Shown one piece after another: positions 17,593-25,770 of a stretch of DNA of 64,000 nucleotides. This stretch comes from Acinetobacter calcoaceticus (GTDB lineage Bacteria > Pseudomonadota > Gammaproteobacteria > Pseudomonadales > Moraxellaceae). Both the position numbers and the translations under genes were made by a program. Numbering within the stretch: position 1 is the first letter of the stretch; every line of letters starts with the position of its first letter. Below the pieces are notes generated by a model. The model had not been told where the DNA came from. It worked only from the letters and a program-made list of their open reading frames with translations, and did not search any database. Location: positions 2,666,001 through 2,730,000 of the forward strand of contig NZ_LS999521.1 in assembly GCF_900520355.1 (NCBI RefSeq), written 5' to 3'.

Positions 17593-18561
17593 ATGAAACA
17601 GATCATGATGCTTTCATCGTTCCTCTTACTTTGTGCATGCCAAAAAACCACGCCTCAACTAGAACAGACCACCTTACCCAACTTAGGCAGCAAAGCTAAA
17701 TGTAATTCTTATTCGGGCCTTCCTTTGGGTTGGCCTAAAAATAAAGAAGCAGGTATGGTCAAGCTTCCGCAAGGAAAAATTGTTTTAGGCACCACACAAG
17801 GTTATGAAGATGAACGCCCTTTAAACTTAAAGGCAACTTCCGTTTCCGCTTTTTTAATTGATGCAACTGAAGTCACCAATGCTCAATTTCAAGAGTTTGT
17901 TAAACAAACAGGCTATGTCACCGATGCAGAGAAGCAAGGTGGTGCAGCTATGTTTGTACAACCGGAACACCCAGTTGAAGAACTACAGTGGTGGAGGTTT
18001 GAAAAAGGTGCCAATTGGAAACACCCATGGGGCTTAAATAACCCTAAAAAACCCGCGTCTCATGAGCCTGTTCGCATGGTGACATGGAATGATGCCTATG
18101 CTTATGCAAACTGGCTGGATCATGACTTACCGACCGAACTTGAATGGGAATACGCAGCCAAAGGTTTTCAGCAAAATTCCGACATTGGCCCTACTCACGA
18201 AGGGCACATTGTAGCCAACTTCTGGCAGGGTGAATTTCCTTATAAAAACATTCAGGAAGATGGTTTTAAGGATGTTGCACCTGTTGGCTGTTTTAGTAAA
18301 AACCCATTTGGTTTATATGACTTGATTGGCAATGTATGGGAATGGACACAAACACCCTACACAGGTCCAAGAGATCACCATATGGGAGATCCCTCAAAAT
18401 ATCGGCAAAGTCACGAACAGATTTTGCAATACACCATTAAAGGTGGGTCTTATTTGTGCGCGACCAATTATTGCGCACGTTATCGTGCTGCCGCGAGGCA
18501 CCCACAGGAACTCGACCTAGCAACCAGCCATGTCGGATTTAGAACAGTAAAACGCTTTTAA
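17593..18561 (+). CDS. Formylglycine-generating enzyme (SUMF1 family), predicted lipoprotein
   Basis: 322 residues. The N-terminus MKQIMMLSSFLLLCAC is a lipoprotein signal with Cys16 as the likely lipidated residue. The rest is an FGE-sulfatase domain (PF03781). The copper-binding active-site pair is present as Cys289 and Cys294 within GGSYLCATNYCARYRAAAR, the spacing seen in human FGE (336/341). I chose the ATG at 17593, 10 bp after the sulfatase stop, rather than an overlapping in-frame start at 17560. It oxidises the sulfatase cysteine to formylglycine. The lipoprotein signal implies action outside the cytoplasm, which is unusual for bacterial FGE. Confidence 0.88.
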   Translation: MKQIMMLSSFLLLCACQKTTPQLEQTTLPNLGSKAKCNSYSGLPLGWPKNKEAGMVKLPQGKIVLGTTQGYEDERPLNLKATSVSAFLIDATEVTNAQFQEFVKQTGYVTDAEKQGGAAMFVQPEHPVEELQWWRFEKGANWKHPWGLNNPKKPASHEPVRMVTWNDAYAYANWLDHDLPTELEWEYAAKGFQQNSDIGPTHEGHIVANFWQGEFPYKNIQEDGFKDVAPVGCFSKNPFGLYDLIGNVWEWTQTPYTGPRDHHMGDPSKYRQSHEQILQYTIKGGSYLCATNYCARYRAAARHPQELDLATSHVGFRTVKRF

Positions 18562-18573
18562 ACGGATTTAAAA

Positions 18574-19760
18574 ATGAAGCATATTTCTATTTATGGGATT
18601 TTATTCTCAGGGACAGCGCTTGCCTGCTGTTTAGCTCACAGTGCAGAAGATTTTAATTTTCAAAATACACTTACATTAAAAACATTTAACTTTGAAAGAC
18701 ATTATGAGAATGACACTAGTCCCGACACCCATAGCTTGAGTCAAGGCGTGATCTATCGAGGCGACTGGTCAACCAAGCTCAATGCTGTTCAGCTACACCT
18801 CAACCCCAGCATTCAATATGCCTATCGCTTAAGTACCGATCAACACACCAATGATACGGTCATACCCTTTGACACCACTACTAAAAAACAAGCGCAGGAC
18901 TACGTTAAATATGGCTTAGGAGCTGGAGTTGAATATCAAAACTTTCGGATAAATATAGGTGAAATTATTCCCGACTCACCACTTACCCCACAAGTCGACA
19001 CACATCAATTACGAGTAAACTACAAAGGCTTGGAATTAAAATATAAGACACCGCAACAAAATTTCGAGTTGGGTTTGATTAACCGTTATTCTCCAAAAAA
19101 TGAGGAGGACTACCACAAACTCGCAATCTCGAAAAATGAATCCGATGGGCTTTACTTTTTCCAATGGGATGGCAAAACACCTAGGTACCATTGGAAATTT
19201 TATAATGGTTACTTAACCGACCTGATTAATCAAAGCTACTTTGCTTTTGATTATCAATGGACAAAACAGCACACCACAAATTACGGGTGTTTCGCCACGA
19301 CGATGTCGGCAAGTCAAAACTTGGTGAATATGACAATACATCTGTGGGCGCCATGCATTTTATCAAATATGGAAACTTTACAACTGGAATTGGCTACCAA
19401 GAAAACTTTGGCAAAGATGGCATTCCAAAACTCGACAATATACCCATCCCCCATATGGTGAACTGGACCTTAGGCGCGTTTACCAAAGCAGATGAAAAGT
19501 CTTATCATTTCGTTGCTTCGTATGACTTTAAAGACTACATCAAAGGTTTAAAAATTACCTATAAATATATTTATGGTGATTCATTTCAAACCATGAATCA
19601 AAATGATTTTGAGCAAGAAAGTGATGTGTTGATTCAATATGACCTGAATGCCTGGGTTAAAAATCTTAAATTTCTTTTCTTAAATATTAACTACGACACT
19701 AAACACGGTAAAAGTCTGGATGAACAGCGCATGATGCTTCATTACACGTTTAACTTTTAA
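18574..19760 (+). pseudogene. OprD-like outer membrane porin, interrupted by a frameshift
   Basis: The first frame (18574 to 19461) encodes a signal peptide ending in AHSA and an OprD-like barrel start (TLTLKTFNFERHY). OprD-like sequence stops near the run AAA at 19278-19280. It continues in the -1 frame as KLRVFRHDDVGKSKLGEYDN and runs to a proper barrel end MLHYTFNF at 19760. Adding one A to the run joins the two parts into a protein of about 395 residues. It starts 12 bp after the FGE gene, so it belongs to the sulfatase operon. It may be a true null, a strain variant or a sequencing error. The intact form would import the sulfate ester. Confidence 0.8.
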
Positions 19761-19798
19761 ATCTTCACCATCCATAATGGTTTTAAATGAAGCTATTA

Positions 19799-19806
19799 TG
19801 GATCCA
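19799..19806. promoter_or_regulatory. Weak VanR half-operator (TGGATCCA core)
   Basis: Only the 8-bp core is palindromic (ATGGATCCAAT in context). It lies 155 bp upstream of the perfect operator and may act as an auxiliary site. Confidence 0.35.
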
Positions 19807-19933
19807 ATTAAAAACCAACAAAAAGTACATCCCTAAAATTCAAAATAATCAAAAAATCTTTAAAACTATTTAAAAATATACAAAAACAACAACCATGAAG
19901 AACAATATTTTTTAAAAATATACTGCTTGCCAA

Positions 19934-19971
19934 TTGACCAATATTTTTATTTATTATAAATTGGATCCAAT
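19934..19971 (+). promoter_or_regulatory. vanAB promoter with VanR operator ATTGGATCCAAT
   Basis: A candidate -35 TTGACC (19934-19939) and an AT-rich -10 TATAAA (19955-19960) are followed at once by ATTGGATCCAAT (19960-19971). This is identical to the operator described for the GntR-type VanR of Caulobacter. Its place over the transcription start suits repression by blocking polymerase. The promoter spacing of 15 bp is short, so the -35 assignment is tentative. Confidence 0.72.
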
Positions 19972-19993
19972 AAGTGATAAGGAGTCGTCACAA

Positions 19994-21070
19994 ATGTTTA
20001 TTAAAAATGCTTGGTATGTAGCCTGCCGCCCAGAAGAAATCCAAGACAAACCGCTAGGTCGCACCATCTGTGGTGAAAAAATTGTTTTTTACCGTGGTAA
20101 AGAAAATCAAGTTGCAGCCGTTGAAGATTTTTGCCCCCATCGCGGTGCCCCACTTTCACTTGGCTATGTAGAAGATGGCAACCTCGTGTGTGGTTATCAT
20201 GGTTTAGTCATGGGCTGTGATGGAAAAACTGTTTCAATGCCAGCCCAACGTACAAATGGTTTTCCTTGCAATAAGGCCTATGCAGTTGTTGAAAAGTTCG
20301 GTTTTATTTGGATATGGCCGGGTGAAAAAACATTAGCAGATGAATCAAAACTCCCAACTTTAGAATGGGCAGATCATCCTGAATGGAGCTATGGCGGAGG
20401 CCTGTTCCATATTCAATGCGACTATCGCCTCATGGTCGATAACCTTATGGATTTAACCCACGAGACCTATGTTCACTCAAGCAGTATTGGTCAAAAAGAG
20501 ATTGATGAATCATTGCCAGTGACGAAAGTAGATGGTGACCACGTCATTACCGAGCGTTACATGGAAAATGTGATCGCACCACCATTTTGGCAAATGGCCC
20601 TACGCGGCAATCATTTGGCAGATGATGTGCTAGTTGACCGTTGGCAACGTTGTCATTTTTTTGCCCCAAGTAATGTGCATATTGAAGTCGGTGTAGCACA
20701 TGCTGGACACGGCGGTTATAACGCGCCAAATGACAAAAAAGTTTCTTCAATTGTTGTGGACTTTATTACGCCAGAAACTGAAACCTCACATTGGTATTTC
20801 TGGGGAATGGCACGTAACTTCCAGCCAGACAACGTTGAGCTCACCGATCAAATTCGTGAAGGCCAAGGCAAAATCTTTACTGAAGATTTAGAAATGCTTG
20901 AGCAACAGCAGCAAAACATTTTGAATAATCCACATCGCAAGTTACTGATGCTCAACATCGACGCAGGTGGTGTACAGTCACGCAAGGTGATTGACCGACT
21001 ACTTGCCGAAGAAAATAAAACGCCTCCTGAAACATCCGCACAGAAGTTTCCAAACATTCGGATTATTTAA
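19994..21070 (+). CDS. vanA: Vanillate O-demethylase oxygenase subunit VanA
   Basis: 358 residues. The Rieske [2Fe-2S] ligands are Cys47/His49 (CPHRGAPLSLGY) and Cys66/His69 (CGYHGL). The mononuclear iron site is DNLMDLTHETYVH near 150-165. With VanB it demethylates vanillate to protocatechuate and formaldehyde using NADH and O2. I chose the ATG at 19994 after AAGGAG; the frame is open 60 bp further upstream, across the operator. vanB follows by 12 bp. Confidence 0.95.
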   Translation: MFIKNAWYVACRPEEIQDKPLGRTICGEKIVFYRGKENQVAAVEDFCPHRGAPLSLGYVEDGNLVCGYHGLVMGCDGKTVSMPAQRTNGFPCNKAYAVVEKFGFIWIWPGEKTLADESKLPTLEWADHPEWSYGGGLFHIQCDYRLMVDNLMDLTHETYVHSSSIGQKEIDESLPVTKVDGDHVITERYMENVIAPPFWQMALRGNHLADDVLVDRWQRCHFFAPSNVHIEVGVAHAGHGGYNAPNDKKVSSIVVDFITPETETSHWYFWGMARNFQPDNVELTDQIREGQGKIFTEDLEMLEQQQQNILNNPHRKLLMLNIDAGGVQSRKVIDRLLAEENKTPPETSAQKFPNIRII

Positions 21071-21082
21071 AGGAGCATAAAC

Positions 21083-22027
21083 ATGGACGTTATTATTGAT
21101 AAAATTCACCAGCTCACCCCGACCATTCGTGCCTTTGAATTAGTTGCAACAAATGGTACAGAGCTACCGAGTTTTGAAGCAGGTGCCCATATTGATGTGC
21201 ATCTTAAAAACGGTCTAACCCGTCAATATTCAATTTCAAACTGTTGTAATGAAAAACATCGTTATGTGATTGGTGTTTTACATGATGCCAACTCACGCGG
21301 TGGTTCACGTTGTATTCACACTGAATATCGTGAAGGCGACCATTTAAAAATTGGTGAACCACGTAATTTATTTGAGATTCACCCCCAAACTAAACAAGCT
21401 GTTTTATTTGCCGGTGGTATTGGCATTACCCCCATTTTGTCGATGGCATATCGGCTTAAGGCGTCCAATATTCCTTTTGAATTACACTACTTTGTTCGTA
21501 GCCATGAAATGATTGCCTTCTATGGCAATTTAACCGAGCACTTTGGTGATCATGTCCATTTTCACATTCAAGACCAACCAGACACCGAATGTAATATGGC
21601 AAAGGTTTTAGGCCAAGCTTCACCTGACAAACACCTCTATGTGTGTGGGCCTACAGGATTTATGCAATTTGTGATGAACTCGGCCGAGCAAGCGAATTGG
21701 CATAGCGAGCAACTACATCAAGAGCATTTCGTTGCGCAAAAAGTAGATACGTCCAACGATGAAGCTTTTACCATTGAAGTCAAAGGTACGGGGCGCCGAA
21801 TTGAAGTATTGCCAGAGCAGACTGCAACAGAAGCATTAATTGCAAATGGTTTTGATATACCTGTTTCGTGTGAACAAGGCATTTGCGGTACGTGTATTAC
21901 GCGTGTTGTAGAAGGCACACCAGATCATCGCGATATGTTTATGACCGAAGATGAACATGCGCTGAACGATCAGTTTACGCCCTGCTGTTCTCGTGCGAAA
22001 ACCAAAAATCTTGTGATTGAGCTTTAA
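21083..22027 (+). CDS. vanB: Vanillate O-demethylase reductase subunit VanB
   Basis: 314 residues arranged as in the phthalate dioxygenase reductase class. An N-terminal FMN-binding barrel (RQYSISNCC) is followed by an NAD domain (LFAGGIGITPILSM, VCGPTGFMQFV) and a C-terminal plant-type [2Fe-2S] domain with cysteines in CEQGICGTC and a last one in FTPCC. It passes electrons from NADH to VanA. It has a strong AAAGGAG site 8 bases before the start and is co-transcribed with vanA. Confidence 0.95.
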   Translation: MDVIIDKIHQLTPTIRAFELVATNGTELPSFEAGAHIDVHLKNGLTRQYSISNCCNEKHRYVIGVLHDANSRGGSRCIHTEYREGDHLKIGEPRNLFEIHPQTKQAVLFAGGIGITPILSMAYRLKASNIPFELHYFVRSHEMIAFYGNLTEHFGDHVHFHIQDQPDTECNMAKVLGQASPDKHLYVCGPTGFMQFVMNSAEQANWHSEQLHQEHFVAQKVDTSNDEAFTIEVKGTGRRIEVLPEQTATEALIANGFDIPVSCEQGICGTCITRVVEGTPDHRDMFMTEDEHALNDQFTPCCSRAKTKNLVIEL

Positions 22028-22032
22028 TAGTT

Positions 22033-22062
22033 AAGTTCCTTTATTCAAAAATAAAGGAACTT
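22033..22062. terminator. Bidirectional terminator between vanB and vanR
   Basis: Perfect 13-bp arms AAGTTCCTTTATT / AATAAAGGAACTT with a 4-nt loop between the convergent genes. Confidence 0.75.
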
Positions 22063-22070
22063 TCTCCATT

Positions 22071-22763
22071 TTAAGTGCTTAAAACACTTTTTAGGGTTTC
22101 ACCTAAAATTACAACACTACTGTGCTCACGCATTAAGGCTTCTGCGCGCCCTGCCTGACGATGTACCAACGCATCAAAAATCGAACAGTGCTGTAAATGT
22201 GCATAGTGCAAACGACGATATTCTGACAAAGCTTGGCTCTCATCATAGGTAATGGCTTGGGCAGAAGCCATCGGCAATTGATTGTTTTTTGCTAGAGCTT
22301 GTATGAGCGCTACATTTTGCGCGCCCTCAATAATCGTGTCATGAAAAATGACGTTAAAATGATGATAACGTTCCAGTTCGGTATCGCCGAACTCGTCTTT
22401 TTCATTAAAGAGTTTTTCGGTTTCTTGAATGCAATGTTGCAGTGTCTTTTTCTGCTCTTCGCTTAAACCTTGTTCTGCTAGAGTCTTTGCAGCCAATCCT
22501 TCAAGCACACCCCGCACTTCAAGCGCATCATGAACCAGCTGTTCTGAAATTTCACGGACGGTGTAGCCACGGGTTGGGTTCTTGATAAGAAGACCTTCTT
22601 GTTCAAGCAATCTAAATGCAATACGAACAGGCTGCCTCGAAACTCCAAGTAACTCGGCAGTGGGAATCTCGGCAATTCTTGCGCCACCCTCAAGTTCCCC
22701 TGAAATAATCATTTTTCTTAATTTAAGTAAAACTTGTTGTCCTGAAGACATTTGCTGCCACAC
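22071..22763 (-). CDS. vanR: GntR family regulator with FCD domain, VanR
   Basis: 230 residues from a GTG start; an ATG at 22751 would give 226. The N-terminal winged helix (ELLGVSRQPVRIAFRLLEQEGLL) is followed by an all-helical FCD effector domain with metal-binding histidines (FNVIFHDTII, LHYAHLQHCSI). It is convergent with vanAB. Its family and the perfect VanR-type operator before vanA make it the vanillate-responsive repressor. The additional palindromes upstream of vanK suggest it also controls the transporter/porin unit. Confidence 0.88.
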   Translation of the reverse strand: MWQQMSSGQQVLLKLRKMIISGELEGGARIAEIPTAELLGVSRQPVRIAFRLLEQEGLLIKNPTRGYTVREISEQLVHDALEVRGVLEGLAAKTLAEQGLSEEQKKTLQHCIQETEKLFNEKDEFGDTELERYHHFNVIFHDTIIEGAQNVALIQALAKNNQLPMASAQAITYDESQALSEYRRLHYAHLQHCSIFDALVHRQAGRAEALMREHSSVVILGETLKSVLST

Positions 22764-22886
22764 ATCACCAAAAACGTCACTTCGATGCTAGCAAGTTCAT
22801 TTGCAAAATGAAATAAATTTTCTGTGTGAATCAGTGCTTAAGCATTTCTATAGACTTTAAAAAATTAGATCGCAAACTACATTCGA

Positions 22887-23342
22887 TCAAAGGCCTTTAA
22901 GATTATTCACCATAATATCGAGATTATTACGAATTAAATAAGCCAAATTAATATCAATACCTTCAAGCATTTTCTCTTCAACTTTGGATACAACTTCATT
23001 GCATTTATTGAGTTTTTCAATACCACTTTCGGTAAGTGTAATTAAAATACGGCGACCATGGGTTGGGTCAGGTTTCTTTTCAATCCAGCCATTAACCAGT
23101 AAATCTTGCAAAATTTTATTGGCAGATTGTGGCTTTATGAAAGAGCGTTCAGCAAGCTTGGCATTAGATACGTTACTTTTTGAAGCTAAAACAGAAAGTG
23201 CCGTAAATTGCGGCAAAGTAATTTCAAGCTCTTTTAAATGTTCTGTTAAATGTTTACTAATAATTCGGTCAACACGAGCAATCATGTAACTTAACTTAGG
23301 CTCATCTTCTATTTTTTTCTGAACTAAATTTGAACGTACCAT
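22887..23342 (-). CDS. hcaR: MarR family regulator, HcaR
   Basis: 151 residues with a MarR winged helix (LAERSFIKPQSANKILQDLLVNGWIEKKPDPTHGRR, seen as recognition helix then wing). In Acinetobacter, HcaR represses hydroxycinnamate genes and is released by hydroxycinnamoyl-CoA thioesters. It sits directly downstream of the hcaK transporter on the same strand (70 bp gap), next to the hca catabolic genes. The quasi-palindromes at 24717 and 24838 are its likely binding sites. Confidence 0.85.
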   Translation of the reverse strand: MVRSNLVQKKIEDEPKLSYMIARVDRIISKHLTEHLKELEITLPQFTALSVLASKSNVSNAKLAERSFIKPQSANKILQDLLVNGWIEKKPDPTHGRRILITLTESGIEKLNKCNEVVSKVEEKMLEGIDINLAYLIRNNLDIMVNNLKGL

Positions 23343-23412
23343 AACCTTTCATTCATCATAAGAAAATCTGTAGTGAAAGTATGAGGCAATCACCCCATAC
23401 TTTCGTTAAAAC

Positions 23413-24645
23413 TTAGCGAGCACCTGAGCTTTGTACTAAATGTACAGGCTGTTTAGGTTTTTTGACAAGAAGTAATGCAGAGATCGCTGCAATTAAGATC
23501 ACTGGAATGCTTGAACCAATCACAATGGTCGAACTTTGTCCAAGTGAAAGTAAAAAACCAGCCATTAAAGGGCCTGCAAAAGAACCAATACGCCCAATTG
23601 CAACCGCCGCACCTACTCCGGTTCCACGCATTTCAGTCGGATAATACATTGCGGCTAAACCGTACAATGCCGATTGTCCACCCACAATGAATAAACCACA
23701 GCCGACTGCCGAAAGTGCCAGTAAAGCTACAGTTGGAGAAATTGCCAAGCAGCAAAGTGAGAATAAAATACCTAGATAAATCAGCTTAATCACAAAACTC
23801 ATGCGTATTTTATCAAGCAATACCCCCATTAAGATTGAACCTAAAATTCCACCAACGTTGTAGCCCATTTGCACATAGTTTGCCTGAAGTTTCGATAAGC
23901 CTTGCGCCCCCATAAGTAGCGGCAACCAGTTCAACAAGAAATACAGCACCACTAAGGTACAGAAAAAACTCACCCAAAGCTGAATGGTCGACATACGACG
24001 TTCTTTGGCAAATAGAACTTCAAAGAATGGTGTGGTTTTTTGCGCTTGAACTTTACGTTGCAGGTAATCATTTGACTCAGGTAAAAAGCGCATGATGAGT
24101 GGAATTAACAAAATAGGCGCAATACCACCAATATAGAAAATATGACGCCACTCTGCATCGCCCGCCAATGACATGGCAACCACAGAAGTCAGCAAGCCAC
24201 CAAAAGGAATGCCGCTATACATGACACTTACCGCTTTGCCCTTGTGCTGGTCAGGTACAGCTTCAGAGGCAAGAGTAATCATCATCGGAAGTGCCCCGCC
24301 CATTCCCAAACCAGTACAAAAACGAATGAGCAATAACAAACTAAAGTTGGCAGCATAGGCCGTTAGCAAAGACATAATTCCAAAAAGCAGAATACTAAAA
24401 ATCAGAATTTTCTTACGCCCAATAATATCTGCAAATCTGCCGCCTAATATGGCACCTGGTAGTGTTCCTAAAATTGCAGCACTAAATGCCCATGCCATCT
24501 GGCCATTATCTAACATAAACTCAGCCCGCATTCGTGGAGCGGCTACCCCCATTGATTGAAGATCAAAACCTTCAAAAATTGCGATTGCAAAACAAAGTAG
24601 TAACGTAATCTTTGCTCTTGCAGACTGTCCTAATATCTTTTCCAT
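23413..24645 (-). CDS. hcaK: MFS aromatic acid:H+ symporter, hydroxycinnamate transporter HcaK
   Basis: 410 residues, about 12 membrane segments. The AAHS motif is present as FEGFDLQSMGVAAP in helix 1 and DIIGRKK after helix 2. It is divergent from the hydratase-aldolase gene across a 254-bp control region with paired operator-like repeats. The expected role is uptake of ferulate, coumarate or caffeate, or of their products. The symbol follows the A. baylyi locus. Confidence 0.85.
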   Translation of the reverse strand: MEKILGQSARAKITLLLCFAIAIFEGFDLQSMGVAAPRMRAEFMLDNGQMAWAFSAAILGTLPGAILGGRFADIIGRKKILIFSILLFGIMSLLTAYAANFSLLLLIRFCTGLGMGGALPMMITLASEAVPDQHKGKAVSVMYSGIPFGGLLTSVVAMSLAGDAEWRHIFYIGGIAPILLIPLIMRFLPESNDYLQRKVQAQKTTPFFEVLFAKERRMSTIQLWVSFFCTLVVLYFLLNWLPLLMGAQGLSKLQANYVQMGYNVGGILGSILMGVLLDKIRMSFVIKLIYLGILFSLCCLAISPTVALLALSAVGCGLFIVGGQSALYGLAAMYYPTEMRGTGVGAAVAIGRIGSFAGPLMAGFLLSLGQSSTIVIGSSIPVILIAAISALLLVKKPKQPVHLVQSSGAR

Positions 24646-24716
24646 TGTGTTGTCCTTTATTGACTAGTCGTTCCATTTAGCCCTTTGTGTATTGTTGTTT
24701 AAACACACCAAAAATA

Positions 24717-24729
24717 TCAGTTAAACTTA
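24717..24729 (-). promoter_or_regulatory. Putative HcaR operator on the hcaK side
   Basis: TCAGTTAAACTTA within ATATCAGTTAAACTTAC, about 70 bp before the hcaK start. It is the inverse of the copy at 24838. Confidence 0.65.
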
Positions 24730-24837
24730 CTAAAAAATCAACATATTTTTATGTTAAATTATTTATTAAATTAATTTTTATTTATATTACAAATACTTAT
24801 AAAATAATTATTAAATTTTAGAAAAAAGACTTGAATG

Positions 24838-24850
24838 TAAGTTTAACTGA
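24838..24850 (+). promoter_or_regulatory. Putative HcaR operator on the hcaA side
   Basis: TAAGTTTAACTGA within GTAAGTTTAACTGATAT. This is exactly the reverse complement of the 17-bp hcaK-side copy. It lies 50-60 bp before the hydratase-aldolase start. Confidence 0.65.
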
Positions 24851-24899
24851 TATTAAATTAAATCCCAGAACATCACAAAATCATTCAAGGAGTATGAAG

Positions 24900-25733
24900 A
24901 TGACTTATGAAAATCGCTGGGAAACCGTAGATGTTAAAGTTGAAGATGGAATTGCCTGGGTTACACTAAACCGCCCAGAAAAGAAAAATGCCATGAGCCC
25001 TACACTCAATCGTGAAATGATTGATGTACTTGAAGCCATAGAACTTGATCAAGATGCACGTGTTTTAGTACTAACTGGTGCGGGTGACTCTTGGACAGCT
25101 GGCATGGACTTGAAAGAATATTTCCGCGAAGTCGACACTCAACCTGAAATTTATCAAGAACGTATTCGCCGTGACTCATGTCGTTGGCAGTGGCAACTTC
25201 TTCGTATGTATTCAAAACCAACCATTGCAATGGTTAACGGCTGGTGTTTCGGAGGCGGTTTCTCACCATTAGTGGCGTGTGATCTTGCGATTGCAGCAGA
25301 TGAAGCAACTTTCGGTTTATCTGAAATTAACTGGGGTATCCCACCTGGTAACCTTGTAAGTAAAGCAATGGCCGATACTGTGGGCCACCGTGCAGCTTTG
25401 TACTACATCATGACGGGTAAAACCTTTAGTGGTAAAGAAGCCGAAACTATGGGACTGGTAAATAAAAGCGTACCACTTGAACAGCTAAAAGCAGAAGTAA
25501 CTGAGCTTGCAAATTGCCTACTTGAGAAAAACCCTGTAGTGCTTCGTACCGCTAAAAATGGCTTTAAGCGTTGCCGCGAACTCACTTGGGACCAAAACGA
25601 AGATTACTTATATGCCAAGTTAGATCAATGTATCCATCGTGATACTGAAAATGGTCGCCAAGAAGGTTTGAAACAATTTTTAGATGAAAAATCAATTAAA
25701 CCGGGTTTACAGAGCTATAAACGTACTGGTTAA
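24900..25733 (+). CDS. hcaA: p-Hydroxycinnamoyl-CoA hydratase/aldolase (feruloyl-CoA hydratase-lyase)
   Basis: 277 residues of the crotonase fold, with oxyanion-hole segments AGMDLKEYF and NGWCFGGGFSP and the ferulate-specific GLSEINWGIPPG. The enzyme hydrates feruloyl-, coumaroyl- or caffeoyl-CoA and splits off acetyl-CoA to leave vanillin or a hydroxybenzaldehyde. I chose the ATG at 24900 because AAGGAG lies 7 bp before it; the ATG at 24894 is too close. It is the first gene of the hca operon. Homologues are called ech in Pseudomonas. Confidence 0.95.
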   Translation: MTYENRWETVDVKVEDGIAWVTLNRPEKKNAMSPTLNREMIDVLEAIELDQDARVLVLTGAGDSWTAGMDLKEYFREVDTQPEIYQERIRRDSCRWQWQLLRMYSKPTIAMVNGWCFGGGFSPLVACDLAIAADEATFGLSEINWGIPPGNLVSKAMADTVGHRAALYYIMTGKTFSGKEAETMGLVNKSVPLEQLKAEVTELANCLLEKNPVVLRTAKNGFKRCRELTWDQNEDYLYAKLDQCIHRDTENGRQEGLKQFLDEKSIKPGLQSYKRTG

Positions 25734-25770
25734 CTTTTGATTCTTTAATGGCAATGTAAGGACACAACCC

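Noticed and set aside
19257..19461. The possibility that the two porin frames are two separate overlapping genes
   Set aside because: The second has no signal peptide and starts inside a barrel strand; together they make one normal porin.
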